Assembly (NCBI RefSeq): GCF_947502895.1
Contig: NZ_CANNBM010000005.1
Span: 117,288 to 181,287, forward strand
DNA from: an uncultured Sulfitobacter sp.
GTDB taxonomy: Bacteria; Pseudomonadota; Alphaproteobacteria; Rhodobacterales; Rhodobacteraceae
Length of the DNA stretch: 64,000 nucleotides
Reading direction: 5' to 3'
Both the position numbers and the translations under genes were made by a program. The notes beneath the pieces were generated by a model. The model was not told the DNA's origin. It did no database searches and worked only from the letters and a program-made list of their open reading frames with translations. How positions within the stretch are numbered: position 1 is the first letter of the stretch; each line of letters starts with the position of its first letter. Of this stretch, positions 1-9,175 are shown one piece after another.

Positions 1-1020
1 TCCGAAACGCCCTACATGACCAACCGCGCGATGGAGTTTATGGAACATGCGGGTGATCAGCCGTGGCTGTGCCACCTGAGCTTTATCAAGCCCCATTGGC
101 CCTATATCGTGCCCGAACCCTATGCCAGCATGTATGGCCCTGATGATGTGCCAGAGGCGATCCGCACCGAGGCGGAACGTGAGAACGCGCATCCCGTGTT
201 CAAAGCCTACATGGACAGCAAAATTTGCAAAACCGTCAGTCAGGAAAAGGTGCGCAACGCGATCATCCCAGCCTACATGGGCCTAATCAAACAGATTGAC
301 GATCACATGGGCCGCCTCTTTGTGTGGATGGAAGAAAAGGGGCTGATGGACAACACGATGATCGTGTTCACCTCCGATCACGGCGACTATCTGGGCGATC
401 ACTGGATGGGCGAAAAGGATTTGTTCCACGACCAATCCGTGCGCGTGCCGCTGATCGTCTACGATCCCCGCGCTGAAGCCGATGCTACCCGTGGGACTGT
501 ATCAGATGCGCTGGTCGAAGGGATCGACATGGCGCCGACTTTCCTTGATTTCTTTGGCGGGCCAAAGCTGCCGCATATCCTTGAGGGGCGCGATCTGACG
601 CCGCTGTTGCATGGCACGCCTGTCAAATGGCGTGAGTACGCAATCAGCGAATATGACTATGCCACCCGTGAGGCCCGCATGATCATCGGCAACCCGCAAG
701 AGGACGCCCGCCTGATCATGATTTGCGATGCGCGGTGGAAATACGTGCATTGCGAAGGCTTCCGCCCGATGCTGTTTGATCTGGAAACCGACCCGCAAGA
801 ATTGGTCGATCTGGGCGCATCCCCTGACCATGCAGCCGTGCGCCAACGCATGCATGACGCGATATTCGAATGGTCGCGCAAACACCACAGCCGCATCACC
901 CTGACCCCCGAGCGGATCGAGCAGATGACAGGCCGCGAACCCCCAGGCATTCTCATCGGCATTTGGGATGAAGACCAGTTTGAAGGCCAATTCGGCAAGC
1001 CCTTTGAGGAGAGACCGTAA
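1..1020 (+). CDS. Sulfatase-family hydrolase, 5' part outside window
   Basis: C-terminal 339 residues of an alkaline-phosphatase-superfamily sulfatase or phosphonate monoester hydrolase. The frame is open from base 1, so the start codon and the catalytic formylglycine cysteine lie upstream of the window. Visible family features are the substrate-pocket stretch IKPHWPYIVPEPY and the metal-binding FTSDHGDYLGDH motif near position 370-405. It is a close paralogue of the next gene: the two share long near-identical blocks (IKPHWPYIVPEPYASMYGPD, IPAYMGLIKQIDD, TMIVFTSDHGDYLGDHW). The stop codon is only 3 bp before the next start, so the pair is co-transcribed. The substrate (sulfate ester, phosphodiester or phosphonate) cannot be read from the sequence. 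Confidence 0.9.
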   Translation, partial: SETPYMTNRAMEFMEHAGDQPWLCHLSFIKPHWPYIVPEPYASMYGPDDVPEAIRTEAERENAHPVFKAYMDSKICKTVSQEKVRNAIIPAYMGLIKQIDDHMGRLFVWMEEKGLMDNTMIVFTSDHGDYLGDHWMGEKDLFHDQSVRVPLIVYDPRAEADATRGTVSDALVEGIDMAPTFLDFFGGPKLPHILEGRDLTPLLHGTPVKWREYAISEYDYATREARMIIGNPQEDARLIMICDARWKYVHCEGFRPMLFDLETDPQELVDLGASPDHAAVRQRMHDAIFEWSRKHHSRITLTPERIEQMTGREPPGILIGIWDEDQFEGQFGKPFEERP

Positions 1021-1023
1021 GAT

Positions 1024-2736
1024 ATGCCCGCCAAGAATATCCTCTTCATCATGTGCGACCAGCTGCGCTGGGATTACCTGAGCTGCTATGGCCACAAACG
1101 TCTACACACGCCCAATATCGATGCGCTGGCGGCACGCGGCGTGCGCTATGACCGTGCCTATGTGCAGTCACCGGTATGCGGTGCCTCGCGCATGTCGACC
1201 TACACAGGGCGTTATGTGCATGCGCACGGTGCCAGCTGGAATTTTGTCCCGATAAAAGCGGGCGAAATGACAATTGGCGACTACCTGCGCCCCATGGGTG
1301 TACGCTCCGTCCTGATTGGCAAGACCCACATGCGCGCCGATGCAATGGGCATGTCGCGACTGGGCATTGACCCCAAAAGCCAGATTGGCGTGCGCATTTC
1401 GGAATGCGGGTTTGATCCTTTCGAAAGGGACGACGGAATCCATCCCTATTCGGGGCATGAGCCAAATCCGCGCTACAATGACCATGCGCGCGAGAACGGT
1501 TTGGATGCTGAGAACCCGTGGGAAGAATACGCCAACGCGGCAGAGAGTGAGGAGGGCGATCTGCTGTCAGGCTGGTTTTTGAAATACGCCGACCGCCCTG
1601 CGCGTGTGCCTGACCCGCTGTCGGAGACGCCTTATATCACAATTCGCGCGATGGATTTCATCGACGACGCGCTTGAGAACAACCCCCACCAGCCGTGGGT
1701 CGCACACGTTAGCTATATCAAGCCGCACTGGCCCTACATCGTGCCAGAACCCTACGCGAGCATGTATGGTCCTGACGATGTCCCACCTGCCAACCGCAGT
1801 GACGCAGAGCGCGAGAATGCACATCCCATTTTTGAAGAGTTCATGAACCGCCGTGTGAGCCAGAATTTCTGCCGCGACGAAGTGCGTGCCAAAGTCATCC
1901 CTGCCTATATGGGCCTGATCAAACAGATTGACGACCAGATGGGTCGCTTGTTCAAGCACCTTGAGGATCGTGGGATTGCAGACGAGACGATGATCGTCTT
2001 CACCTCTGATCACGGCGATTATCTGGGCGATCACTGGCTTGGTGAGAAAGACCTTTTCCACGAGGAAGCGTTGCGTGTTCCGCTGATCATTCACGATCCC
2101 TCACCAGAGGCAGACGCAACGCGTGGCACGCTCAACACCGATTTGGTGGAGGCGATTGATCTCGCGCCAACCTTCCTCGAAATGTACGGTGGTGCCGCTG
2201 TACCCCATATCATGGACGGGCACTCGCTGAAGGGGACGCTGGACGGCACCCGTAAGGAAGATCCGCGCCAATATGTGATTGCGGAATATGACTATTCCTT
2301 CCTCGAAGTGCGTGCCGCGCTGGATATGCCCTCACGCGAATGTTGGCTACGCCTGATCTTTGACGGGCGGTTCAAATATATCCATGGCGAACGCTTCCGC
2401 CCTATGCTGTTTGATTTGCAAACTGATCCTAACGAGCTCACCGATCTGGGCGCTGATCCTGTCCATGCTGACATACGTGCAGAGCTTCACGAGGCGTTGT
2501 TTGAATGGGCGCGCAAGCCGCGTCAGCGCAGTACCGTGCCGGATGGCGCAATTGAGGGCACCGAAATTCAGGACCGCATCGGCGAAAACGGCATTTTGAT
2601 CGGCTACTGGGACGAGGAAGAGCTGGAAGACGCCATTAAAAACAAATGGGGCAAGCGGCTGGCCAATGCCAACCCGCTGCTGGCGCCCACATTGAACAAA
2701 CTGTTGCGCCGCAAGCAACCGGAGGAAGAGGCATGA
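1024..2736 (+). CDS. Sulfatase / phosphonate monoester hydrolase-like
   Basis: Complete 570-residue sulfatase-fold hydrolase. The N-terminus has the metal ligand region FIMCDQLRWD (Asp12), and the cysteine that anaerobic or aerobic maturases convert to formylglycine is Cys52 in PVCGASRMSTYTGR, a C-x-A-S-R variant of the usual C-x-P-S-R signature. The second metal site is FTSDHGDYLGDH in the middle of the protein. No signal peptide is seen, so it is probably cytoplasmic. It is a tandem duplicate of the preceding gene and its stop overlaps the start of the cupin gene (ATGA). The neighbouring transporter and oxygenases suggest it releases sulfate (or phosphate) from an imported organic ester. 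Exact substrate unknown. Confidence 0.88.
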   Translation: MPAKNILFIMCDQLRWDYLSCYGHKRLHTPNIDALAARGVRYDRAYVQSPVCGASRMSTYTGRYVHAHGASWNFVPIKAGEMTIGDYLRPMGVRSVLIGKTHMRADAMGMSRLGIDPKSQIGVRISECGFDPFERDDGIHPYSGHEPNPRYNDHARENGLDAENPWEEYANAAESEEGDLLSGWFLKYADRPARVPDPLSETPYITIRAMDFIDDALENNPHQPWVAHVSYIKPHWPYIVPEPYASMYGPDDVPPANRSDAERENAHPIFEEFMNRRVSQNFCRDEVRAKVIPAYMGLIKQIDDQMGRLFKHLEDRGIADETMIVFTSDHGDYLGDHWLGEKDLFHEEALRVPLIIHDPSPEADATRGTLNTDLVEAIDLAPTFLEMYGGAAVPHIMDGHSLKGTLDGTRKEDPRQYVIAEYDYSFLEVRAALDMPSRECWLRLIFDGRFKYIHGERFRPMLFDLQTDPNELTDLGADPVHADIRAELHEALFEWARKPRQRSTVPDGAIEGTEIQDRIGENGILIGYWDEEELEDAIKNKWGKRLANANPLLAPTLNKLLRRKQPEEEA

Positions 2737-3197
2737 GCTTACAAGCAGGTATCCAGCGCCGCGGGGAAGGCATCGACGGCGTGCATTGGAACATCATGGG
2801 GCAAGTCTATACGCCCAAATCAGTTACTGAAGAGTGTTTCAGCTGGCATGCTCTCTTGCCGCCCGAAACTTTTGTGCCGCCGCATATTCACCCGACACAG
2901 GATGAATATATCCATGTTCTGTCAGGCGAGCTTGACCTCGTTCTGGGCGGCAAGGCCGTACATGCTAACACCGGCGATCTGGTCTGTATGCCGCGTGGTA
3001 TCCCGCACGGGATTTTTAACAACACCGGCCACGACGTAACGTGCATGTTTTCAGTTACACCTACCGGTAGGCTGGTCGAGCTTTTTCGCAAACTGCATAA
3101 CATGTCACTGCCCTCTGAAGTTGTGGCAGTATCGCCCGCATACGAGGTCAACTTTCTGCCGCCCCAGCGTGCGGCTGATATCATGGGCCTGAAATAG
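2733..3197 (+). CDS. Small cupin-domain protein
   Basis: 154-residue single-domain cupin. The start at 2733 overlaps the sulfatase stop by 4 bp and follows a GGAGGAAGAGGC purine-rich ribosome site. Cupin motif 1 is visible as PPHIHPTQDEYIHVLSGELDL (two His and one Glu as metal ligands) and motif 2 as GDLVCMPRGIPHGIFN (third His). Such proteins act as metal-dependent isomerases or dioxygenases, or as ligand sensors. The placement between a sulfatase and a TRAP transporter suggests an enzymatic step in the same catabolic pathway, but the reaction cannot be assigned. Confidence 0.85.
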   Translation: MSLQAGIQRRGEGIDGVHWNIMGQVYTPKSVTEECFSWHALLPPETFVPPHIHPTQDEYIHVLSGELDLVLGGKAVHANTGDLVCMPRGIPHGIFNNTGHDVTCMFSVTPTGRLVELFRKLHNMSLPSEVVAVSPAYEVNFLPPQRAADIMGLK

Positions 3198-3229
3198 GGC
3201 CACAACCAGAGTTCTCGGGAGGAACCAAA

Positions 3230-4273
3230 ATGAAACTGAAACTGACCGCAGGTGCTGCCGCACTTGCATTATCAACCGCTTTCGCGGCACCGGCATATGC
3301 CGCTGAACGCGTGATCTTTAACTGCTTCTTTCCTGCCAAACATTATGTTTGCACGGTCATGCTGCCAGAGCTGAAGAACCGCATCGAGACTGCGACCGAA
3401 GGTCGGGTAAAGGTAAATGTGCCGCCAAAATCATTATCAGCTCCGCCCGACCAGTATGACGGTGTTGTAGGCGGTGTTATGGACGGGGCATTACAGTTCA
3501 ATGCCTTTATCGCAAACAAAGTACCAGGCATTCAGTTTTCCATGATGCCTTTCGTAAATGGCACCCGTGCCGAAGTGGCGGGCCCAGCACTTTGGGATAC
3601 ATACTAAGAGCATTTTGCCGACAAAAACGAGTACGGCGACGCGGTGCTGATTTCGGTCTATGCTTCCAGCGGCAACGAGTTCTATTCCATGAACGACACG
3701 CCGATCCAGACGCTTGAGGATATTGGTAGCCGTAAAATGTGGGGCCTGCCCGGCGTTGTGGCAAACACGCTCAAAGGCACCGGCAGCTCTGTGGTTGCGG
3801 GTCCGGCGGTCCAGATGCTCGAAATCATCTCTAAAGGTGTCGTTGACGGATATGCAGGTGTGCCTTGGGGCTCCGTTGCTGCATTCAAAATCGGTGACTA
3901 TACCAAATCGGCGACCGAACTTGAGAACAAGCTGTTTCAGCCGACGTTCTCTTTCCTGATTTCTCGCGCCAAATGGGACAAGTTCTCGGCTGAAGACCAG
4001 ACGGCCATCATGGACGTGATGGGCGCTGATTTTGCTGCATTTGCTGGCAAAGTTCAGGATGGAGCGAACGACAAAGCGCGTGCCGCAATGATCGACGCAG
4101 GTATTGAAATTGTTGAGGGTTCGGAAGAGCTGGAGACAGACCTGCGCAAATTGGGTCAGCCGGTTACCGACAAATGGGTCGCACAGATGGCCGAGGCTGG
4201 CATCGACGGTCAGGCTGTTATCGACTCCTACCTTGCACGCATCGCCGAGCGCGAAGCAGCTGCGTCTAACTAA
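3230..4273 (+). pseudogene. dctP: TRAP transporter solute-binding protein (DctP), in-frame TAA
   Basis: Periplasmic solute receptor of a TRAP transporter, interrupted by a TAA stop at 3605-3607. The part before it (125 residues) has a clear Sec signal peptide ending AAPAYAA and the DctP N-lobe. The same reading frame continues without a gap (EHFADKNEYGDAVL...) for another 222 codons up to 4273, giving a full-length family member of about 347 residues if the stop were a sense codon such as AAA, CAA or GAA. A GGGAGGA ribosome site precedes the start. DctQ and DctM directly downstream are intact. It may be a recent nonsense mutation, a sequencing error or a readthrough site. Without the receptor the transporter should be inactive. 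Confidence 0.85.
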
Positions 4274-4292
4274 ACAAAAAAGGTAGCGCCTG

Positions 4293-4811
4293 ATGGAACG
4301 AATTTTCAAAATCATCGAGCGGGTGTTGGCAGTCCTTGCTGGCATTGCGCTGTTCATCATGATGGTTTTGACCTTCGTCGATGTCATTGGGCGCTACGGC
4401 TTCAACAAATCGATTTTCGGCAGTTCCGAGATGATCGAAGTATTGATGGTTGTGGTGATTTTTGCGGGCGTCGCATTTGTCACTGCCAGCGACAAGCATA
4501 TCAAAGTTGATATCTTTGCACCGATCATCGAGCGTCATGCGCCAAACTTGCAACGCTGGATCGTCCATATTTTTTCTTTAGTTATCTATGCCGGCCTCAC
4601 CTACGAGCTGGGCCGCCATATGCTGGACAGCCTTCTGAGCGGCAAGCGCACGGCCGTGTTGGATTTTCCGCAGTGGGTCATGCCGGGTGCGGCTGTCTTC
4701 TTTTCACTGATTGGTGTGCTGCTCTTTGCAGCCGCAATCCTTGCCACCAAAGGGCGGTTGGAAAAGATTGATCATGCCGCGTCCGGTGACACCCACGGAC
4801 CGGAGCTTTAA
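4293..4811 (+). CDS. dctQ: TRAP transporter small permease (DctQ)
   Basis: 172-residue small membrane subunit of a tripartite ATP-independent periplasmic transporter. Four hydrophobic segments are visible: residues about 10-32 (VLAVLAGIALFIMMVLTFVD), 45-68, 88-108 and 127-152. It lies 19 bp after the dctP reading frame and 3 bp before dctM, the usual P-Q-M order. It works with DctM to use a sodium or proton gradient to import a substrate, often a carboxylate, delivered by DctP. It is intact even though the dctP frame is interrupted. Confidence 0.9.
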   Translation: MERIFKIIERVLAVLAGIALFIMMVLTFVDVIGRYGFNKSIFGSSEMIEVLMVVVIFAGVAFVTASDKHIKVDIFAPIIERHAPNLQRWIVHIFSLVIYAGLTYELGRHMLDSLLSGKRTAVLDFPQWVMPGAAVFFSLIGVLLFAAAILATKGRLEKIDHAASGDTHGPEL

Positions 4812-4814
4812 TCC

Positions 4815-6116
4815 ATGGAACTTGCCCTTTACGGTTTTGCGATCCTGTTATTCCTTAGCTTTTGTGGCTTCCCGCTCGGCTTCACCACCTTGTTTGTCGG
4901 GTTCATAGGCTTTGCCTATACCCGCGAATGGAACTGGGAAGGGGCCATGACCATGGTCGGCCAGCAGGTGATGGAAACAGGGGCGAACTATGGCCTCTCG
5001 GTCATTCCGCTGTTCATTCTGATGGGCAGTTTCATCCACCGCTCCAATATATCCGAAGACTTGTTCCGCGCGGCCTACGCCTTTATCGGCTACCGAAAAG
5101 GCGGCTTGGCCCAAGCCACAGTTCTGGCCAGTGCTGGGTTCTCTGCCGTTTCAGGATCATCCCTTGCAACTGCGGCCACCATGACCAAAGTGGCGATGCC
5201 TCACATGCGCAAATACGGTTACGCAGATAGCCTGTCCTCTGGCGTAGTCGCCGCTGGTGGTACGCTTGGCATTATGATCCCGCCTTCCGTGCCGCTGATC
5301 ATCTACGGTCTTGTCGCCGAGGAAGACATCGGCAAGCTATTCATCGCGGGCACCATTCCCGGGATTCTTTTGGTATTTCTCTTTTTGGGTGCGGTGCGCT
5401 TCTCGGTTTGGCGCAATCCATCTTTGGGGCGCGCGGGCGAGAAAATGCCCCGCGCAGAACGCTTCGCCGCCTATGCTAGGGTCTGGCCTGTCATCTTCCT
5501 GTTTTTACTGGTGCTTGGCGGCATCTATGTGGGGGCCTTCACCCCGACAGAAGCATCGGGCATCGGAGCCTTTGGCGCCGCAGCCTTTGCCTTTTTCAAA
5601 GGTCATGTCCGCAGCTGGACTGCTTTGCTCGATATTCTGATCGACAGCACCAAGACATCGGCAATCCTTTTCTCTGTGATCTTCGGCGCATTGGTCTTTT
5701 CCAATTTCATCAACCTGTCCGGCCTTCCTTATGACTTGCTGGACTTGATGGATGCGATGAACATGGGGCCGTTTGGTGTAATCGTATTTGTCTGCGTGAT
5801 CTGCATTATTCTTGGCATGATCTTCGAAGCTGTCGGCTTGCTGCTGTTAATCGTGCCCGTGTTCCTGCCGACGCTCCAACTGATGGGTGTCGATATGATC
5901 TGGTTCGGGATTATCATGGTCGTTGTCGTTGAGATGGGCCTTATCACGCCGCCGATCGGGATGAATGTCTTTACCGTCCGTGCTGTCATGCCCGACATCA
6001 AGCTGGGCCATATTTTCAGGGGCGTGATCCCCTTTGTCTTTGCTGATGTCATCGCACTCATTTTAATCCTGCTGTTCCCCGTGATTGCGATCGGGCTGGT
6101 TGAACTGCTGCGTTAG
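4815..6116 (+). CDS. dctM: TRAP transporter large permease (DctM)
   Basis: 433-residue channel-forming large permease of the TRAP-T family, with about 12 hydrophobic segments and the length typical of DctM. The conserved GFSAVSGSSLATAATMTKVAMPHM region and the repeat-related PPIGMNVFTVRAV region near the C-terminus are present. The gene overlaps nothing but is packed 3 bp after dctQ and 8 bp before the esterase gene. Together with DctQ it moves the substrate across the inner membrane. The substrate is unknown but is presumably handled by the hydrolases and oxygenases in the same operon. Confidence 0.92.
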   Translation: MELALYGFAILLFLSFCGFPLGFTTLFVGFIGFAYTREWNWEGAMTMVGQQVMETGANYGLSVIPLFILMGSFIHRSNISEDLFRAAYAFIGYRKGGLAQATVLASAGFSAVSGSSLATAATMTKVAMPHMRKYGYADSLSSGVVAAGGTLGIMIPPSVPLIIYGLVAEEDIGKLFIAGTIPGILLVFLFLGAVRFSVWRNPSLGRAGEKMPRAERFAAYARVWPVIFLFLLVLGGIYVGAFTPTEASGIGAFGAAAFAFFKGHVRSWTALLDILIDSTKTSAILFSVIFGALVFSNFINLSGLPYDLLDLMDAMNMGPFGVIVFVCVICIILGMIFEAVGLLLLIVPVFLPTLQLMGVDMIWFGIIMVVVVEMGLITPPIGMNVFTVRAVMPDIKLGHIFRGVIPFVFADVIALILILLFPVIAIGLVELLR

Positions 6117-6124
6117 GATACACC

Positions 6125-6940
6125 ATGTTAAAGCCAATCAGAGACTGGGATGACGCATTCGCGAATATGGCGCATGTCGCAGGTTCCGAGAAATTGCCAC
6201 AGCTATGGACAGAGCGTGCCGCCGCATTCCGCGCAAGCGATGTCAGGTTAGAGCAAGACATTCCTTATGGCAGTCGCCTCCGTGAGAAATTTGATTTAGT
6301 CTGGCCTGACGATACGCCCAAAGGGCTAGTTGTCTTCATCCACGGTGGTTTCTGGATGCGGTTGGACAAATCCTTTTGGACTAATTTTGCAGAGGGAGCC
6401 CGGGCACAAGGCTGGGCAGTTTGCATCCCCAGCTACACTTTAGCGCCAGAGGCGCGCATCGGTCACATAACCACACAGATTGCAGCCGCAATCGAAGCGG
6501 CCGCTTTGCGCGTAGAAGGCCCGATCAGAATTGCGGGCCATTCTGCGGGCGGTCACCTCGCGACGCGCATGATCTGCGAAGACACCGCTTTGACTGCGAA
6601 CACCCTTGCACGGATCAAAGCTATCCAATCCATCAGCGGGTTGCACGACTTGCGGCCTCTTATGCAAACCAAAATGAACGAGGTCCTTCATCTCGACGAA
6701 GAAGAGGCAAAGCTCGAAAGTGCTGTTTTGCACAGACCAGCCCGTGCGATACCCTACACGTGTTGGGTCGGCGGAGGAGAGCGCCCCGAGTTCATCCGAC
6801 AGTCCGAACTCATGGTACACATGTGGCAAGGCTTGGACACGCCAAGTCGTTGCGTGATAGATGATCAGCACAATCACTTTACCGTGCTTGAAGGACTTTG
6901 CGAAAGCGACAGCGCAATAACGAAAAACCTATTAGAATAA
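6125..6940 (+). CDS. Alpha/beta hydrolase, kynurenine-formamidase-like
   Basis: 271-residue alpha/beta-hydrolase. The oxyanion-hole motif HGGFW (residues 73-77) and the nucleophile elbow GHSAGG with Ser140 match the esterase/arylformamidase branch that contains kynurenine formamidase. The catalytic His is probably in the C-terminal DDQHNHFTVLEGL stretch. No signal peptide is present, so it is cytoplasmic. It lies 8 bp after dctM and 20 bp before the flavin reductase gene. Inference: it hydrolyses an ester or amide bond of the imported compound. A true kynurenine pathway is not supported, since no tryptophan dioxygenase or kynureninase is nearby. Confidence 0.82.
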   Translation: MLKPIRDWDDAFANMAHVAGSEKLPQLWTERAAAFRASDVRLEQDIPYGSRLREKFDLVWPDDTPKGLVVFIHGGFWMRLDKSFWTNFAEGARAQGWAVCIPSYTLAPEARIGHITTQIAAAIEAAALRVEGPIRIAGHSAGGHLATRMICEDTALTANTLARIKAIQSISGLHDLRPLMQTKMNEVLHLDEEEAKLESAVLHRPARAIPYTCWVGGGERPEFIRQSELMVHMWQGLDTPSRCVIDDQHNHFTVLEGLCESDSAITKNLLE

Positions 6941-6960
6941 CTGAATAGAGGAAAAGTTTC

Positions 6961-7614
6961 ATGCATTATGACCCCAGATCAGATGTTTGCCCGCTGCCCT
7001 ATGCGCCATTCAAATCCTGTACTGTCCCGCGTCCGATCGGATGGCTCAGCACGGTCAGCCGCGACGGTGTTGCTAACCTCGCCCCTTACTCGCAATGGCA
7101 AAACCTGACGTTTGACCCGCCAATGGTAATGTTTGCGGCCAATCAGCTGTCGGATGGAAGCCGCAAACATACGGTCCTCAACGCCGAGGAAACCGGCTGG
7201 TTTGTCTGGAACATGGCGACCTATGATTTGCGCGAAGCCGTCAACCTATCTGCGATGGAAGTCGAGGCGGACGTAGACGAATTCATCCATGCAGGTGTAA
7301 CAGCCGCGCCTTGCATAGATGCGCCTGGCCCCCGCGTTGCCGAAAGCCCCGCCCAGTTCGAATGCAAGTATCTCAGCACACATCGTTTGCGGGGCAGTTC
7401 AAACCACGGTTGGGTAGACGTTGTGTACGGTGAAGTTGTGCGCATCCATGTGAAAGATGAAGTGATAACACCGGATGGCAAACTGGACATCCCACGCATC
7501 CGCCCTCTGGCTCGGCTTGGTTATTATGACTACACGTCAATCACCGAGACGTTTGAGATGAAGATCCCTGGTACCAACAACATGACGAATGTGGGGCTTG
7601 AAGGAAAGCAATAG
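6961..7614 (+). CDS. Flavin reductase-like FMN-binding protein
   Basis: 217-residue protein of the flavin-reductase-like (DIM6/NTAB) split-barrel family. The N-terminal PRPIGWLSTVSRDGVANLAPYSQW is the usual FMN-binding start of this group, and SDGSRKHTVLNAEETGWFVWNM follows as expected. A purine-rich AGAGGAAAAG site precedes the ATG. It may supply reduced flavin to an oxygenase or bind FMN as a small oxidoreductase. Its position beside a nitronate monooxygenase-like gene and a Rieske oxygenase fits a role in an oxidative catabolic pathway. The exact electron acceptor is unknown. Confidence 0.85.
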   Translation: MHYDPRSDVCPLPYAPFKSCTVPRPIGWLSTVSRDGVANLAPYSQWQNLTFDPPMVMFAANQLSDGSRKHTVLNAEETGWFVWNMATYDLREAVNLSAMEVEADVDEFIHAGVTAAPCIDAPGPRVAESPAQFECKYLSTHRLRGSSNHGWVDVVYGEVVRIHVKDEVITPDGKLDIPRIRPLARLGYYDYTSITETFEMKIPGTNNMTNVGLEGKQ

Positions 7615-7650
7615 GCCCAGCATAAACAGACACTTTAGAAAGACGATGCT

Positions 7651-9153
7651 TTGAATATCAAAGATACCTCAACCGGTTGGAAGATGGACGTAAAAACGAT
7701 TGCAGGCGCATTTTTGGCCTCAGCCACCAACGCGCCCGATGCGATCTATTGTAAAACGGCGCATGGCGCGCTGACCTACGGGCAAGCTGCCGGCGCCGTG
7801 CAAACTCTGGCAAATGAGCTGGGTGAGCAAGTGCGGGGCAGGGCTGTCGCCTTGATCCTGCCAAACTCATCCGCGTTTTTGATCGCATACTTCGCTACCC
7901 TCTTTGCAGGCGGCAAACCCGCGTTGATCAACCACGGGCATCCTGATGCCACGATTACCAAACTGCTCGCTGATCTGGATGCAGCAGTCATTTTGTCTGA
8001 TCGGGGCCATGACGCATCCAAGACACGTATCCTGAATGACGATCTGCTGGGCGACCTGATTGCGCCTGTCGATATCCAGACGCTGACCGATCCTGGTACG
8101 CCGAATGATATTGCAGCAATCATGTATTCGGGCGGTACGACAGGCCTGCCAAAACAGGTTCCCCACACAAACGCTGCCATCGTGGCGACGATGGAGCGCG
8201 GCGATTGGGGATGGCGCACCGGAACAGGCGAAATCTGGCTTCCTGTCGCACCGTTCACGCATATCTATGGCTTCCTCATGGGCCTTACCAACCCGATTAT
8301 CCACGCAGGTGCGATTGTGATCCCCGAACGGTTCCAGCCGGATCTGATTGTAGACATGCTGATGGATGAGGGTGTTACGATTTTTGGCGGTGGCCCGCCT
8401 GCCATCTACCAAGCGGTGATGTCTTCGCCAAAATTCGCCAAAGCAAGCTTTCCCAAATTGCGCATCTGCCCCGGTGGCGGCGCTCCTTTCCCGATGGACG
8501 TGCATAGACGGTGGGAGGCGGCGACGGGCCTGAAGATCTACGAAGGATATGGCATGACGGAAATTGCGCCTATCTCGATCAATACCGAGGAACACGGCGT
8601 CTTGCCCGGTTCCGCAGGAAAAGCCGTGCCAGACACAATTATCGAAATTGTCGATCTTGAAACCGGCGAAAAAGTGCTGGCGACTGGTGAGGCAGGTGAA
8701 ATCCGTGTTAAGGGTCCGCATATGATGACGGGTTACACCGGCAACACTGAAGAGACGCAAATCGCGCTGCGGCACGGCTTTGTCTACACGGGTGACATTG
8801 GCACGTTAGATGCCGAAGGGTTCCTGACCATCACAGACCGGAAGAAAAACGTTATCTTTGTCAGTGGCTTTAACGTCTTCCCCCGTGAGGTTGAAGAATT
8901 GCTGCTGACCCATCCGGCCATATCGGGTTCTTGTGTGGTCGCCCGCACGCACGAGCGGTCAGGTGAGACGCCTGTGGCGTTCGTAACGCTGCGTTCAAAG
9001 GCGACCAAAGATGACATCTTGGCCTTTTGCCGCGATACTCTGATTGCTTATAAAATACCCACTGAGGTGATTGTTGTCTCCGATATGCCTTTGACACCTG
9101 CAGGCAAGGTTGATCGTACCACGCTGCAAAACTCCCTGCGCGCTGACGCATGA
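7651..9153 (+). CDS. AMP-dependent acyl/aryl-CoA ligase
   Basis: 500-residue member of the ANL adenylate-forming family. Visible core motifs are the P-loop YSGGTTGLPK, the GYGMTE motif, YTGDIG with its AMP-ribose Asp, and the hinge ITDRKKNVIFVSGFNVFPREVE, with the near-terminal catalytic Lys in TPAGKVDR. It should activate a carboxylic acid to the acyl-AMP and then, most likely, the CoA thioester. The start is uncertain: the long form uses TTG at 7651 behind AGAAAG, and an in-frame ATG at 7684 would remove 11 residues. It lies between the flavin reductase and the nitronate monooxygenase-like gene. The acid substrate is not determinable, although the family resemblance is to aryl/medium-chain acid ligases. 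Confidence 0.87.
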   Translation: MNIKDTSTGWKMDVKTIAGAFLASATNAPDAIYCKTAHGALTYGQAAGAVQTLANELGEQVRGRAVALILPNSSAFLIAYFATLFAGGKPALINHGHPDATITKLLADLDAAVILSDRGHDASKTRILNDDLLGDLIAPVDIQTLTDPGTPNDIAAIMYSGGTTGLPKQVPHTNAAIVATMERGDWGWRTGTGEIWLPVAPFTHIYGFLMGLTNPIIHAGAIVIPERFQPDLIVDMLMDEGVTIFGGGPPAIYQAVMSSPKFAKASFPKLRICPGGGAPFPMDVHRRWEAATGLKIYEGYGMTEIAPISINTEEHGVLPGSAGKAVPDTIIEIVDLETGEKVLATGEAGEIRVKGPHMMTGYTGNTEETQIALRHGFVYTGDIGTLDAEGFLTITDRKKNVIFVSGFNVFPREVEELLLTHPAISGSCVVARTHERSGETPVAFVTLRSKATKDDILAFCRDTLIAYKIPTEVIVVSDMPLTPAGKVDRTTLQNSLRADA

Positions 9154-9175
9154 CGACAATAACGAAAGCCTACAC

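Noticed and set aside
502..1095. Minus-strand open frame antisense to the first sulfatase
   Set aside because: The plus-strand frame has clear sulfatase motifs; the antisense frame has no family features.
3605..3607. Recoding of the dctP stop as selenocysteine or pyrrolysine
   Set aside because: The codon is TAA, which is not used for either, and no SECIS-like element is evident.
6125..6940. Kynurenine pathway assignment for the esterase
   Set aside because: Only the HGGxW and GHSAGG motifs support it; no other kynurenine pathway gene is near.
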